Of a stretch of 38,323 nt of DNA, positions 27,314 to 33,890 are shown one piece after another (position 1 is the first letter of the stretch; each line of letters begins with the position of its first letter). The notes under the pieces are model-generated. The model made no database searches and was not told where the DNA came from. It worked only from the letters and a program-made list of their open reading frames with translations. The DNA comes from Sporosarcina koreensis. GTDB lineage: Bacteria; Bacillota; Bacilli; Bacillales_A; Planococcaceae. The position numbers were made by a program, and so were the translations under genes. Where the stretch lies: NCBI RefSeq assembly GCF_001531445.1, contig NZ_LQYA01000123.1, forward strand, positions 19,709 through 58,031, given 5' to 3'.

Positions 27314-28135
27314 ATGAGTGAAGTTTTCAAGTCGATCAAAAATATGGATATCAGCAATGCAAAATGGATAGATACCCGTTTTTCATTGCAAGACAGCGAA
27401 TCGGGGAGAAAAAAGTTTGAAGAGGGGCATAGTAATGGAGCGATCTACTGGCATCTCGAGAATGATCTTTCCGATATGACAAAGAAAACAGGAAGGCATC
27501 CTTTGCCCGATAAGGAGACGTTGACGTCGTTATTCCGTAAAAGCGGTCTTGACCTCGATGACCGGATTCTTATTTATGACGATGGCGGCAGCCCTTTCGC
27601 GGCAAGAGCATGGTGGATTCTCCAATACGGTGGGTTTCAAAATTCCTTCATCGTAACGGAAGGATTCGAGGAGCTTGCAGCACACGGAGTCCCTGTATCT
27701 CGAAACGCAGTGATGCCAGAACAATCCAATGTCGTCCCTGTTTGGGATGATGCGATTTTTGCCTCCCGTGAATTTGTCGAAATGACGGTTGAAGGGAAAA
27801 CCGGAAATGTACTGCTCGATGCCCGTTCCGCGGAACGCTATCGCGGTGAAGTCGAACCGATCGACCCGATTGCAGGGCGTATTCCGGGTGCGCTGAATTT
27901 TGATTGGGAACAGCTGAAAAAAGATGGTTCTTTCAACTTGCATGTGGAAGTGGGCGAGCAGCTGTCCCGAGTCGTGAAGAAAGATGAAGAAGTCGTCGTG
28001 TACTGTGGAAGCGGCGTAACAGCTGCCCCGTTATTTGCGATGCTGAAGCAGAATGGCTATGAGCATGTCAAGTTGTATGTTGGGAGTTTCAGCGACTGGA
28101 TTTCTAGGGAAATCGTTGAAGTGGAAAAGGGGTAA
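27314..28135 (+). CDS. Thiosulfate/3-mercaptopyruvate sulfurtransferase (tandem rhodanese)
   Basis: A 273-aa cytosolic protein with two rhodanese domains: an inactive N-terminal one (about 10-130; RFSLQDSESGRKKFEEGH, GGSPFAARAWWIL) and a catalytic C-terminal one (about 150-268) with the active-site loop VVYCGSGVTAAP, Cys231. CGSGVTA is the loop typical of the 3-mercaptopyruvate/thiosulfate sulfurtransferase family. It transfers sulfane sulfur to cyanide or other thiophiles. It follows dynA by 1 bp with AAAGGGG as ribosome site, so it is co-transcribed; the functional link to DynA is unclear. In B. subtilis other genes occupy this position. Confidence 0.88.
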   Translation: MSEVFKSIKNMDISNAKWIDTRFSLQDSESGRKKFEEGHSNGAIYWHLENDLSDMTKKTGRHPLPDKETLTSLFRKSGLDLDDRILIYDDGGSPFAARAWWILQYGGFQNSFIVTEGFEELAAHGVPVSRNAVMPEQSNVVPVWDDAIFASREFVEMTVEGKTGNVLLDARSAERYRGEVEPIDPIAGRIPGALNFDWEQLKKDGSFNLHVEVGEQLSRVVKKDEEVVVYCGSGVTAAPLFAMLKQNGYEHVKLYVGSFSDWISREIVEVEKG

Positions 28136-28152
28136 ATTAAGGCGGTGACATC

Positions 28153-28755
28153 ATGAATATGCAATATGCAATTATAGGGGATGTCCATTCCTCAAAAGAG
28201 GATTTGGCGGACGTCCTGTCCCATATTAAAGAACGGGCGCCCGAGGCCGTTTTGATCGGTATCGGGGACCTGTTCGAATGCACAATCAGCAAGCGCAATA
28301 TGCATGAGCGCAAGTTTAACAGCCTTGAAGAAGTGATGCTCATACCTGAAGGTTTTGTTGAGCTGCTTACGTTTCCTTCGGTGAAAGGGAATCAGGAAGA
28401 ACGGATCTTGTTCATTACCGAAACGGATGATCCTTTGCTTGGAATGCTCTCTGCGATGCCCGAAAGAATTCAACTCGGCGAGGCGGAAGTGATTCACGGC
28501 CATCAATGGAAGTGGGGCGGGGAACCGTGGTCGTTATTGGAAGCGGGAGTGTCGAAACGTCTGACGTTCTACGGCCATAGCCACCGTTCCGCGTTACTGC
28601 GCAATGGAGTAGCGGAAGAGGTCATTCTGTTCGATCATCCATATGATGTGAAAGACGGCCAAACTCTCGTCAATGTCGGGGCTGTCGTTTCCGATAAGGA
28701 ATGGGTGCTTTATGACAACATTCAAGACACAGTTACATTCATGAAAGTGAAGTAG
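28153..28755 (+). CDS. Calcineurin-like metallophosphoesterase
   Basis: A 200-aa protein with the metallophosphoesterase blocks: GDVHS near residue 9, GIGDLFEC, KGNQEE, HGHQW and YGHSHR. The usual GNHE is GNQE here, so the general-acid/metal position His is replaced by Gln, which also occurs in subfamilies with altered activity. The substrate is unknown. AGGCGGTGA precedes ATG 28153 (a second in-frame ATG at 28159 is possible). It is probably co-transcribed with dynA and the sulfurtransferase; the three genes end together at the hairpin at 28756. Confidence 0.8.
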   Translation: MNMQYAIIGDVHSSKEDLADVLSHIKERAPEAVLIGIGDLFECTISKRNMHERKFNSLEEVMLIPEGFVELLTFPSVKGNQEERILFITETDDPLLGMLSAMPERIQLGEAEVIHGHQWKWGGEPWSLLEAGVSKRLTFYGHSHRSALLRNGVAEEVILFDHPYDVKDGQTLVNVGAVVSDKEWVLYDNIQDTVTFMKVK

Positions 28756-28792
28756 GATAAGGAGCATTTGCCAGTCGGTGAATGCTCTTATC
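28756..28792. terminator. Bidirectional terminator, phosphoesterase / RNase H-like gene
   Basis: GATAAGGAGCATT pairs with AATGCTCTTATC (one bulged G) around a 12-nt loop, with TATTT on the right. It overlaps the last codon of the leftward RNase H-like gene. Confidence 0.75.
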
Positions 28793-29198
28793 TATTTCCT
28801 TCGTCCTTTTTCTCTTGTTTGTGGATCGCTTCCCGGGCAAGTGCATCTGCCGCGCGATTTTCACTGTCCGGTATCCATTTAATGAAGAAAAACTCGAACG
28901 TTTTTGAAATGGCTAAGATTTTATTCAAATAGTCCTTATGTATTTCGTTTTTCACAAATTCATTTTCTACAGCTGAAACGACAGCTTTTGAATCAGAACG
29001 GGCGGAGACGATGCCTGTCGTCAGTTTTGCGGCTTCTTCCATTCCGCGGAGAAGTGCAATAAATTCAGCCGTGTGATTGTTCGTCGGCTCGATTGGTTCG
29101 GAGAGTTTTACTATTTTACCTTCTCCTTTAATGTATATTCCAATACCGCTTTTGCCAGGATTTCCGGCACTTGCGCCATCCACGTACAATTCGATCAT
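28788..29198 (-). CDS. RNase HI-like protein
   Basis: A 136-aa RNase H fold protein: YVDGASAGNPG (first Asp, residue 7), HTAEFIALLRGM (Glu), RSDSKAVVSAV (Asp) and NRAADALAREA (last Asp), so all four DEDD carboxylates appear present. It corresponds by position and size to B. subtilis YpdQ, an RNase HI homologue reported not to show RNase H activity, so activity here should not be assumed. It lacks the basic handle region of E. coli RNase HI. It is divergent from the small zinc-finger gene. Confidence 0.87.
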   Translation of the reverse strand: MIELYVDGASAGNPGKSGIGIYIKGEGKIVKLSEPIEPTNNHTAEFIALLRGMEEAAKLTTGIVSARSDSKAVVSAVENEFVKNEIHKDYLNKILAISKTFEFFFIKWIPDSENRAADALAREAIHKQEKKDEGNR

Positions 29199-29220
29199 CT
29201 TCCATCTCTCCTTATCTTTG

Positions 29221-29249
29221 TTGCAACCTGTTGAAAAGCATACTAAAAT
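29221..29249 (+). promoter_or_regulatory. Sigma-A promoter of the zinc-finger gene
   Basis: TTGCAA and TAAAAT are separated by exactly 17 bp, about 29 bp before the ATG, leaving room for AGGAGG. Confidence 0.6.
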
Positions 29250-29277
29250 GAATGAACGAACTTACCAGGAGGCTGCT

Positions 29278-29466
29278 ATGGATAAATTAACAGTCATGAA
29301 TGAAATCAATGAAGTGCTTGATACGTATTGTGAAGGATGTTTTGTCAAAAGGCAACAGGCGAAGGACATCGGGAAAGCACGAGCGCATCAATTTTGCATC
29401 CGGACATGCACAATCGGGGAACAACTTCGATTTTTAGGGAATGAAATGAATAAATTGACAAAATAA
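29278..29466 (+). CDS. ypeQ: Small zinc-finger protein, YpeQ type (DUF2602)
   Basis: A 62-aa protein with Cys-x2-Cys (YCEGCFVK) and His-x2-Cys-x3-Cys (HQFCIRTC) pairs, a compact zinc-binding arrangement. Function unknown; conserved in Bacillales in the rnhA-like/cspD neighbourhood. AGGAGG at 29267-29272 sits 5 nt before ATG 29278, a near-ideal ribosome site; the longer upstream frame has no support. Confidence 0.82.
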   Translation: MDKLTVMNEINEVLDTYCEGCFVKRQQAKDIGKARAHQFCIRTCTIGEQLRFLGNEMNKLTK

Positions 29467-29495
29467 TATCCCGCCAGGATTCTCTAGGCGGGATA
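29467..29495. terminator. Hairpin between ypeQ and cspD
   Basis: TATCCCGCC and GGCGGGATA form a perfect 9-bp stem with an 11-nt loop between convergent genes. The T run (ATTATTTTGTC) lies on the leftward side, so it mainly serves cspD. Confidence 0.8.
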
Positions 29496-29518
29496 CTGCA
29501 CGCTTACTCATTCATCAT

Positions 29519-29722
29519 TCATGTTATCGTCAAGACATTTGCCGCTTGGGGTCCGCGGTTACCTTCTATGATTTCGAAGGATACGGTCTGGCCTTCATCC
29601 AATGTCTTGAATCCTTCTGACATAATGCCAGTGTAGTGGACAAACACGTCTTCGCCGTTATCCGTTTCAATGAAGCCGTAACCTTTTTCATTGCTGAACC
29701 ATTTTACTTTACCTTGGTACAT
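29519..29722 (-). CDS. cspD: Cold-shock protein, CspD-like
   Basis: A 67-aa OB-fold single-stranded nucleic-acid-binding protein with RNP1 KGYGFIE, RNP2 VFVHY, the N-terminal [10 protein letters not shown] and C-terminal RGPQAANVL. Such proteins bind mRNA as chaperones. GGAGGAATAAGC precedes ATG 29722. Position next to ypeQ fits B. subtilis cspD, though Csp paralogues are hard to tell apart. The roughly 50-nt leader is short for a cold-regulated csp gene, so expression may be constitutive or growth-phase dependent. Confidence 0.93.
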   Translation of the reverse strand: MYQGKVKWFSNEKGYGFIETDNGEDVFVHYTGIMSEGFKTLDEGQTVSFEIIEGNRGPQAANVLTIT

Positions 29723-29778
29723 GCTTATTCCTCCCTCGGCATTTCAATGTCTTCCCCATTATTAACATGGTTGCATTT

Positions 29779-29807
29779 ACTATACATGAATCGACAATAT
29801 ACGTCAA
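29779..29807 (-). promoter_or_regulatory. Sigma-A promoter of cspD
   Basis: On the minus strand TTGACG and TATAGT are separated by exactly 17 bp. The predicted start gives a leader of about 50 nt. Confidence 0.75.
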
Positions 29808-29853
29808 TTACATGCCTAAATTTTCAGTCGAATTGTAAAAGAGGACTTTAATA

Positions 29854-29991
29854 TACCGGATTTCCGCTCCAGGCGGATGCTTTCCGTGGGCATGGCTTTA
29901 GTCTCCTCACTTCGCTTCGCTTCGTTGCGGGGTCTTCAGCTCATACTATTCCCACAGGAGTCGCCGCCTTACGCTTCAATCCTTATATAGG
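29854..29991 (-). repeat. Dispersed palindromic repeat, full copy
   Basis: Read on the minus strand it starts TATATAAGGATTGAAGCG, runs through GGCGGCGACTCCTG, GAAGACCCCGCAACG, three CGAAG units and GAGGAGACTAAAGCC, and ends ACGGAAAGCATCCGCC plus GCGGAAATCCGG. Its ends match the short plus-strand copy at 20346-20411. The outer arms are inverted repeats and the element is intergenic, just before the HD-domain gene. It encodes nothing. Confidence 0.78.
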
Positions 29992-30017
29992 AAAATAAAA
30001 AATGAGAAGGTGTTCAA

Positions 30018-30662
30018 ATGGGAAAAATTATTGAAAGATGTACAGAGCAAGTGATCGCAATCTATGAACAGTTCGATGCCAGCCATGATTATGATCACAT
30101 TTTACGGGTCATGAAAAATGCTGAAGACATTGCACGGACAATGCCTGAAGCGGATTTGCCGGTCATAAGGCTTGCCGTCCTGCTGCATGATATCGATGAT
30201 CCGAAATATAAAGAATTTGGCAGTGTGTCTGCATCAGAGCTCCTTCGTTCGGCTAAAGCAGATGACGAGTTGGCGATGAAGGTTGTGGAAACAATCAAAA
30301 GCGTTTCGTTCAACGGTGGCAACGAAGAGGAGATTGTCTCGATTGAAGGTGCCATCGTGAGGGATGCGGACCGGCTCGACGCAATCGGTGCAATCGGCAT
30401 CGCCCGGACTTTCGCATTTGGAGGGGCAAGGGGACGGAAATTATATGATGCGGAGGAAATCGCAAGAACGGAAATGTCCGAGGATGAATACCGGTCCAAA
30501 GAAACGGCCTCCGTCACGCATTTTTACGAAAAACTGCTTTTATTGAAAGATTTGATGGTGACCGAGGAAGGAAAACGTCTTGCGGGGGAACGCCATGCCT
30601 TCATGGTCGCTTTTTTGGAACAGTTGAAGTTTGAAACAGGGATTGACGGAAACGGTAAATAA
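30018..30662 (+). CDS. ypgQ: HD-domain nucleotide pyrophosphohydrolase, YpgQ/YedJ type
   Basis: A 214-aa all-helical HD-superfamily hydrolase: SHDYDHILRV (first His), LLHDIDDPKY (HD), and RDADRLDAIGAIGIARTFAF (last Asp), the signature of the YpgQ/YedJ group. B. subtilis YpgQ is a metal-dependent (d)NTP pyrophosphohydrolase and its gene lies in the same neighbourhood; the symbol is assigned by family plus synteny. GAGAAGG precedes ATG 30018. The promoter region is occupied by the repeat copy at 29854-29991. Confidence 0.82.
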   Translation: MGKIIERCTEQVIAIYEQFDASHDYDHILRVMKNAEDIARTMPEADLPVIRLAVLLHDIDDPKYKEFGSVSASELLRSAKADDELAMKVVETIKSVSFNGGNEEEIVSIEGAIVRDADRLDAIGAIGIARTFAFGGARGRKLYDAEEIARTEMSEDEYRSKETASVTHFYEKLLLLKDLMVTEEGKRLAGERHAFMVAFLEQLKFETGIDGNGK

Positions 30663-30724
30663 GCCGCAATTAAAGCTTTGTGGTTTGGTTAACAATTACT
30701 ATTCAAATGATCCCATTGAAAAGT

Positions 30725-30756
30725 AAAAACCCTTTGGAACTCCAAAGGGTTTTTAT
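30725..30756. terminator. Bidirectional terminator, ypgQ / ymaF-like
   Basis: AAAAACCCTTTGG pairs with CCAAAGGGTTTTT around a short AACT loop, giving T runs on both sides. It overlaps the stop of the leftward gene. Confidence 0.93.
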
Positions 30757-31133
30757 AAACTTGTTCTTCCGCCATAACTGTGTCTATGGGGATTAGCACC
30801 ATTTACGGTAGTAAAACCACTAAACTCATGATAATGACCGCCGTTAGGAAGTTGAATAGCTGGCCCAGTAACTCCACGAATCTCATGTCGATGTCGATCA
30901 TCTACAGTTGTAAAAGTGAAGTATCTATGAGTGTGTGGTACACCACTTGGGGCTGGTTCAGTAGTTCCAGCATATGTGTGATTATGCCCTACATCAAAAG
31001 AAGTGACACCTCTAAGTTCATGGACATGTGCGGGTACGGGTATTCCATCCCATTGAGTAATAAGTAGCTGATGGGAGTGCATATAATCCGAACCGTCTGA
31101 ATGATACATGAATCCTGAAACTGGTATTTCCAA
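30753..31133 (-). CDS. YmaF-family histidine-rich protein
   Basis: A 126-aa protein built of degenerate repeats, each with paired His residues (HSHQLL, PAHVHELRGVTSFD, GHNHTYAGTTE, PHTHRYF, DDRHRHEIRGVTGPA, GGHYHEFSGFT, PHRHSYGG), matching the YmaF family. The many H-x-H pairs suggest metal binding; function is unknown. TTG 31133 is chosen because AAGGAG is 8 nt upstream and the N-terminus then reads EIPVSGF, as in the family; ATG 31193 would extend through the promoter. A sigma-K-like -10 lies upstream. Confidence 0.8.
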   Translation of the reverse strand: MEIPVSGFMYHSDGSDYMHSHQLLITQWDGIPVPAHVHELRGVTSFDVGHNHTYAGTTEPAPSGVPHTHRYFTFTTVDDRHRHEIRGVTGPAIQLPNGGHYHEFSGFTTVNGANPHRHSYGGRTSL

Positions 31134-31160
31134 AAGTGTAGCTCCTTTTTGCTTTTTCAA

Positions 31161-31188
31161 TACTATATGTATGCGAAGTAAAAAAGGT
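31161..31188 (-). promoter_or_regulatory. Possible sigma-K promoter of the ymaF-like gene
   Basis: On the minus strand AC (31187-31188), a 17-bp spacer and CATATAGTA (31161-31169) fit the sigma-K pattern AC-N16/17-CATAnnnTA. TATAGT inside it could equally be a sigma-A -10, though no -35 at 17 bp is seen. Confidence 0.35.
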
Positions 31189-31312
31189 TTCAAACTAATG
31201 TTGATGAGGCGATACCTAATTTTATTTTGGAGTCATACGTCTAATTGAAATACCAGTTGAAGTTTACCAATGTTACATGTAGGCGAATGCACAGATTGCA
31301 ATCCTTGCCTAG

Positions 31313-31321
31313 CATAACCTA
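31313..31321 (+). promoter_or_regulatory. Possible sigma-K -10 of the Tyr-rich micro-protein gene
   Basis: CATAACCTA is an exact CATAnnnTA, 27 bp before the ATG and just ahead of the AAAGGAGGAG ribosome site. No AC at the ideal distance (the nearest is 20 bp upstream), so support is partial. Confidence 0.3.
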
Positions 31322-31348
31322 AACCGGGATCAAAAGGAGGAGTAAATA

Positions 31349-31555
31349 ATGAGACAATTTGATTACGATCGATTTGACAGGTTCGATGATGATGACTTTG
31401 ACTACGATTTTGACAGTTATGGCAGGCGTCGCAGAAGACGACGTCCACGTTTTCAATACCCCTTTTTCCCGTTTTATCCATTCTACCCACCATATCCACC
31501 ATACTATCGCTATCCATACTACAGCCAACTATACTACCGTCCTTATGGCTATTAA
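31349..31555 (+). CDS. Asp/Arg/Tyr/Pro-rich 68-aa low-complexity protein
   Basis: ATG 31349 has a near-perfect ribosome site (AAAGGAGGAG, 31331-31340). The product has three compositional blocks: acidic and aromatic (residues 1-24, FDRFDDDDFDYDFDSY), polybasic (25-34, GRRRRRRRPR) and Tyr/Pro/Phe-rich (35-68, YPFFPFYPFYPPYPPYYRYP). No family recognised with certainty; the style recalls small spore-coat or crust proteins. The antisense frame is longer (135 codons) but lacks a ribosome site. A hairpin follows the stop. Confidence 0.65.
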   Translation: MRQFDYDRFDRFDDDDFDYDFDSYGRRRRRRRPRFQYPFFPFYPFYPPYPPYYRYPYYSQLYYRPYGY

Positions 31556-31576
31556 TACATAAGATGCCTATCTCAA

Positions 31577-31628
31577 AAACGAGGACCGCCAAAGTTTTAA
31601 AGATACTGTCGGTCCCGTTTCGTTTACG
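31577..31628 (+). terminator. Terminator after the Tyr-rich gene
   Basis: AAACG(A)GGACCG pairs with CGGTCCCGTTT (one bulge) and is followed by CGTTT. It also lies just beyond the leftward sugar-dehydrogenase-like gene and may serve both. Confidence 0.6.
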
Positions 31629-31640
31629 TCGAATTATCAA

Positions 31641-33044
31641 TCACGATACAATTTCAAATATAGTACCTTTGTTATAATCAGTCACATTCATAGAACCGTA
31701 AACCCCTAAATATAGTCTCGTTTGATTCAGATTCGTTCCTAAACTAACATAATAAGCTGATTGAGACCCAAAATTAGTATCGGTTTGAATAACACTAAAA
31801 TCATTTAATTTACCATCTGTTCTTACCCTTGTATAAGCTAAAACCCCTCTACCCGGAACCTTCCGCGCTATATCGGTAAACACGACGCTTCCCGTTAAAT
31901 CGTGGATTTCATTTCCCATATAGGCTTGCACGCCTGTAAGTGCAGTTCCTCCAAACTTATTGAGTCGGGGATCTTGATGAAAATAACTAGTTAACGGCTG
32001 AAGACGCTTGAACGAAGTTATTACCGCTTCATTGTAATAAGCAATTGTTTTCTCATCCAAAGTCGGATTTGCGGAGCAGCCACTTATAATCGAAGTGGGA
32101 AAGGAACCTTCCCATCCCCGCCAGCCAAAGTTGATGATTCCTTCTTCGTCAGGTTCAGCATTTCTTAAAGCAGATTGAATAAGCTGAGGTACCGGTATTG
32201 GTTTATATTGAACGAATGAAAAAATCGACTCTACCAAATCCTGGCCGACATTTCCCGCATACTTGATATACTGATTATAAAACCGTTGATATGAAATGCC
32301 TGGGATATTTCGAACGCCTTTGGCAATGACTGTAAGTGTTTCCTGAATAGTTGCGGGAAGTTCATTAAAACGTGTGACTACGGGTGGATCATTGATAAAT
32401 GTATTCATATCTACATCAATTTCAATTATTTTTCCTGCTATCTCCATAGCATTCTGACTTAAATTAAATGGATCATAGCCTGATCCACCATCTCCGGTTG
32501 TTAAAACAAGTCTTCCTGTTTCAGGCGAAAAGTTTAAGCTGTTGACGCCATTATGATTTGAAAATGGTCTTCTTAAGTTAAGTAATGTCCGTCGTTTTTG
32601 AGGTTGACTTTTTCGTTGTAAAATCCATTCTTCGACTGTGTCAATATGATCATATTGCGTTTCTCTATTTATCCACCTTAGGTTTAAAGTTCCAGGATCG
32701 CATGGGTTAGGCTTGAAAGGTTCTGGAAGAGCACCTGGACCTTGTGTTCCGGCTACTGAATAATGAAGATAAAACAGACCGTTAAAATAAAAGTTAGGAT
32801 GAAACGCCAAACCTAGCAATCCCCGTTCATCATACCCGCCACTAGCCCCCCCTAATTTTATGATTCGCGAGCGAATATCCAAAAAAGTTCTTATCTCACC
32901 GTTTCCTATGTAATAGATCTCACCTATCTGGGTCGCAATAAATAACCTTTCAATGGATTCACCCGGAAGTATAGCTGTTTTCATGACAGTGGGTAGATTT
33001 ATCTTATTTACAAGGGGTCGTAAACGAACCTTAACTTTTCTCAA
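31641..33044 (-). CDS. PQQ-dependent sugar dehydrogenase-like beta-propeller (GSDH/HHIP family)
   Basis: A 467-aa protein of the soluble glucose/sorbosone dehydrogenase fold: LFIATQIGEIYYI, DERGLLGLAFHPNF, NHNGVNSLNFSPETGRLV and LTTGDGGSGYDP are the family blocks, and GWRGWEG lies in the later blades. It has no signal peptide or membrane segment, unusual for a family that is mostly exported, so it would stay in the cytosol or in a mother-cell compartment. Whether it binds PQQ is unknown; no PQQ synthesis genes are in view. TTG 33044 is the start, with AAGGAG about 11 nt upstream. Base composition is AT-richer than neighbours, as in the adjoining two genes. Confidence 0.82.
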   Translation of the reverse strand: MRKVKVRLRPLVNKINLPTVMKTAILPGESIERLFIATQIGEIYYIGNGEIRTFLDIRSRIIKLGGASGGYDERGLLGLAFHPNFYFNGLFYLHYSVAGTQGPGALPEPFKPNPCDPGTLNLRWINRETQYDHIDTVEEWILQRKSQPQKRRTLLNLRRPFSNHNGVNSLNFSPETGRLVLTTGDGGSGYDPFNLSQNAMEIAGKIIEIDVDMNTFINDPPVVTRFNELPATIQETLTVIAKGVRNIPGISYQRFYNQYIKYAGNVGQDLVESIFSFVQYKPIPVPQLIQSALRNAEPDEEGIINFGWRGWEGSFPTSIISGCSANPTLDEKTIAYYNEAVITSFKRLQPLTSYFHQDPRLNKFGGTALTGVQAYMGNEIHDLTGSVVFTDIARKVPGRGVLAYTRVRTDGKLNDFSVIQTDTNFGSQSAYYVSLGTNLNQTRLYLGVYGSMNVTDYNKGTIFEIVS

Positions 33045-33079
33045 CTAACGTTACACTCCTTCTTATTGTTTTCTTTTTT

Positions 33080-33088
33080 TAGAATATG
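33080..33088 (-). promoter_or_regulatory. Possible sigma-K -10 of the sugar-dehydrogenase-like gene
   Basis: On the minus strand CATATTCTA is an exact CATAnnnTA, with AC 18 bp upstream, about 35 bp before the TTG start. Confidence 0.3.
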
Positions 33089-33157
33089 ATTAGAACTGTT
33101 CTATTAGTCCAAATCAAGGTAGGGCCATCTGGCGATGTGTTGCACTATTTACCGCGC

Positions 33158-33194
33158 CAAAAACAAAAAAACACCATCTGATGAAAGATGATGT
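33158..33194 (-). terminator. Terminator of niaR
   Basis: On the minus strand ACATCATC pairs with GATGGTGT (one G-T pair) around an 8-nt loop and is followed by seven T residues. Confidence 0.8.
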
Positions 33195-33261
33195 AGGTAC
33201 GATAAACCTTGCTGTATAAAGGTTCTGAGTTACATGAAATTTTCTTCCGAATTAATTTCCT

Positions 33262-33807
33262 TCATTCAACGAGGATACCCGCTTTTTTTAATGTGATTTC
33301 GGCATTGTCGATTTGATGTTGTTCGTCGGCGACGACCGTATGGAGATGGATGCCCCCCTCAGATAAATTGGAAAGGTACGCTGCATTCGCTTCATTGACC
33401 TTTGCTATGAATTCTTTCACTTCCAGACGATTCGCGACCATTATGGAAGCGCTCAAGTCGCCGTAAACGGGATGTTCAATTTTCACATCTTTCACAGTCA
33501 AACCGTGATCCACGAGGATATTCAACTCTTCCTCCGTTTGGTCAGGTGCATGCTGACAGACAAGCACTTTCTCGATTTTCTCCGGTCCTACAGATGCATG
33601 CATATAGATGTACCCTTGGCTTGTCGCAAGGATCGGTTCCTTCTTCGCTTTCAATAATGTGATATCCCCGACGATGACTTGGCGGCTGACATTCGTCAGT
33701 TCACCAAGCTCTTTGCCGGTCATTGGGCTGTCGGCTTTTTGTAATGTTTTTAAAATCAATTGCCGGCGTTCATCCCCAGGCATTTTCTCAGTTATCGTCA
33801 ACGTCAT
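33262..33807 (-). CDS. niaR: Niacin-responsive transcriptional repressor NiaR (YrxA)
   Basis: A 181-aa regulator with an N-terminal helix-turn-helix (LGELTNVSRQVIVGDITLLKA, 15 of these residues typical) and a C-terminal 3H domain whose conserved histidines are in CQHAPDQTEEEL, KIEHPVYGDL and GIHLHTVVA. NiaR represses NAD synthesis or niacin uptake genes when niacin is plentiful. No nad genes are in view; it is divergent from ilvE over an 83-bp gap. GGAGGG directly abuts ATG 33807, too close for that start; in-frame TTG 33801 is better spaced, so the protein may begin two codons later. Confidence 0.92.
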   Translation of the reverse strand: MTLTITEKMPGDERRQLILKTLQKADSPMTGKELGELTNVSRQVIVGDITLLKAKKEPILATSQGYIYMHASVGPEKIEKVLVCQHAPDQTEEELNILVDHGLTVKDVKIEHPVYGDLSASIMVANRLEVKEFIAKVNEANAAYLSNLSEGGIHLHTVVADEQHQIDNAEITLKKAGILVE

Positions 33808-33853
33808 CCCTCCATTTCATTCATTTTATCATATCTGTTACCGCTGTTTCGTG

Positions 33854-33859
33854 TATAAT
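33854..33859 (+). promoter_or_regulatory. -10 box of ilvE
   Basis: A perfect TATAAT, 31 bp before the ilvE ATG in the niaR-ilvE divergent region; the -35 is poor, hinting at a need for an activator. Confidence 0.5.
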
Positions 33860-33890
33860 GAAAAAATACATAGCAAAAGGGGGATTTACG

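Noticed and set aside
31233-31640. 135-codon minus-strand open frame, longer than the 68-aa gene it covers
   Set aside because: No ribosome site, a Cys/His/Met-poor random composition, and the plus-strand frame has AAAGGAGGAG at ideal spacing and a terminator.
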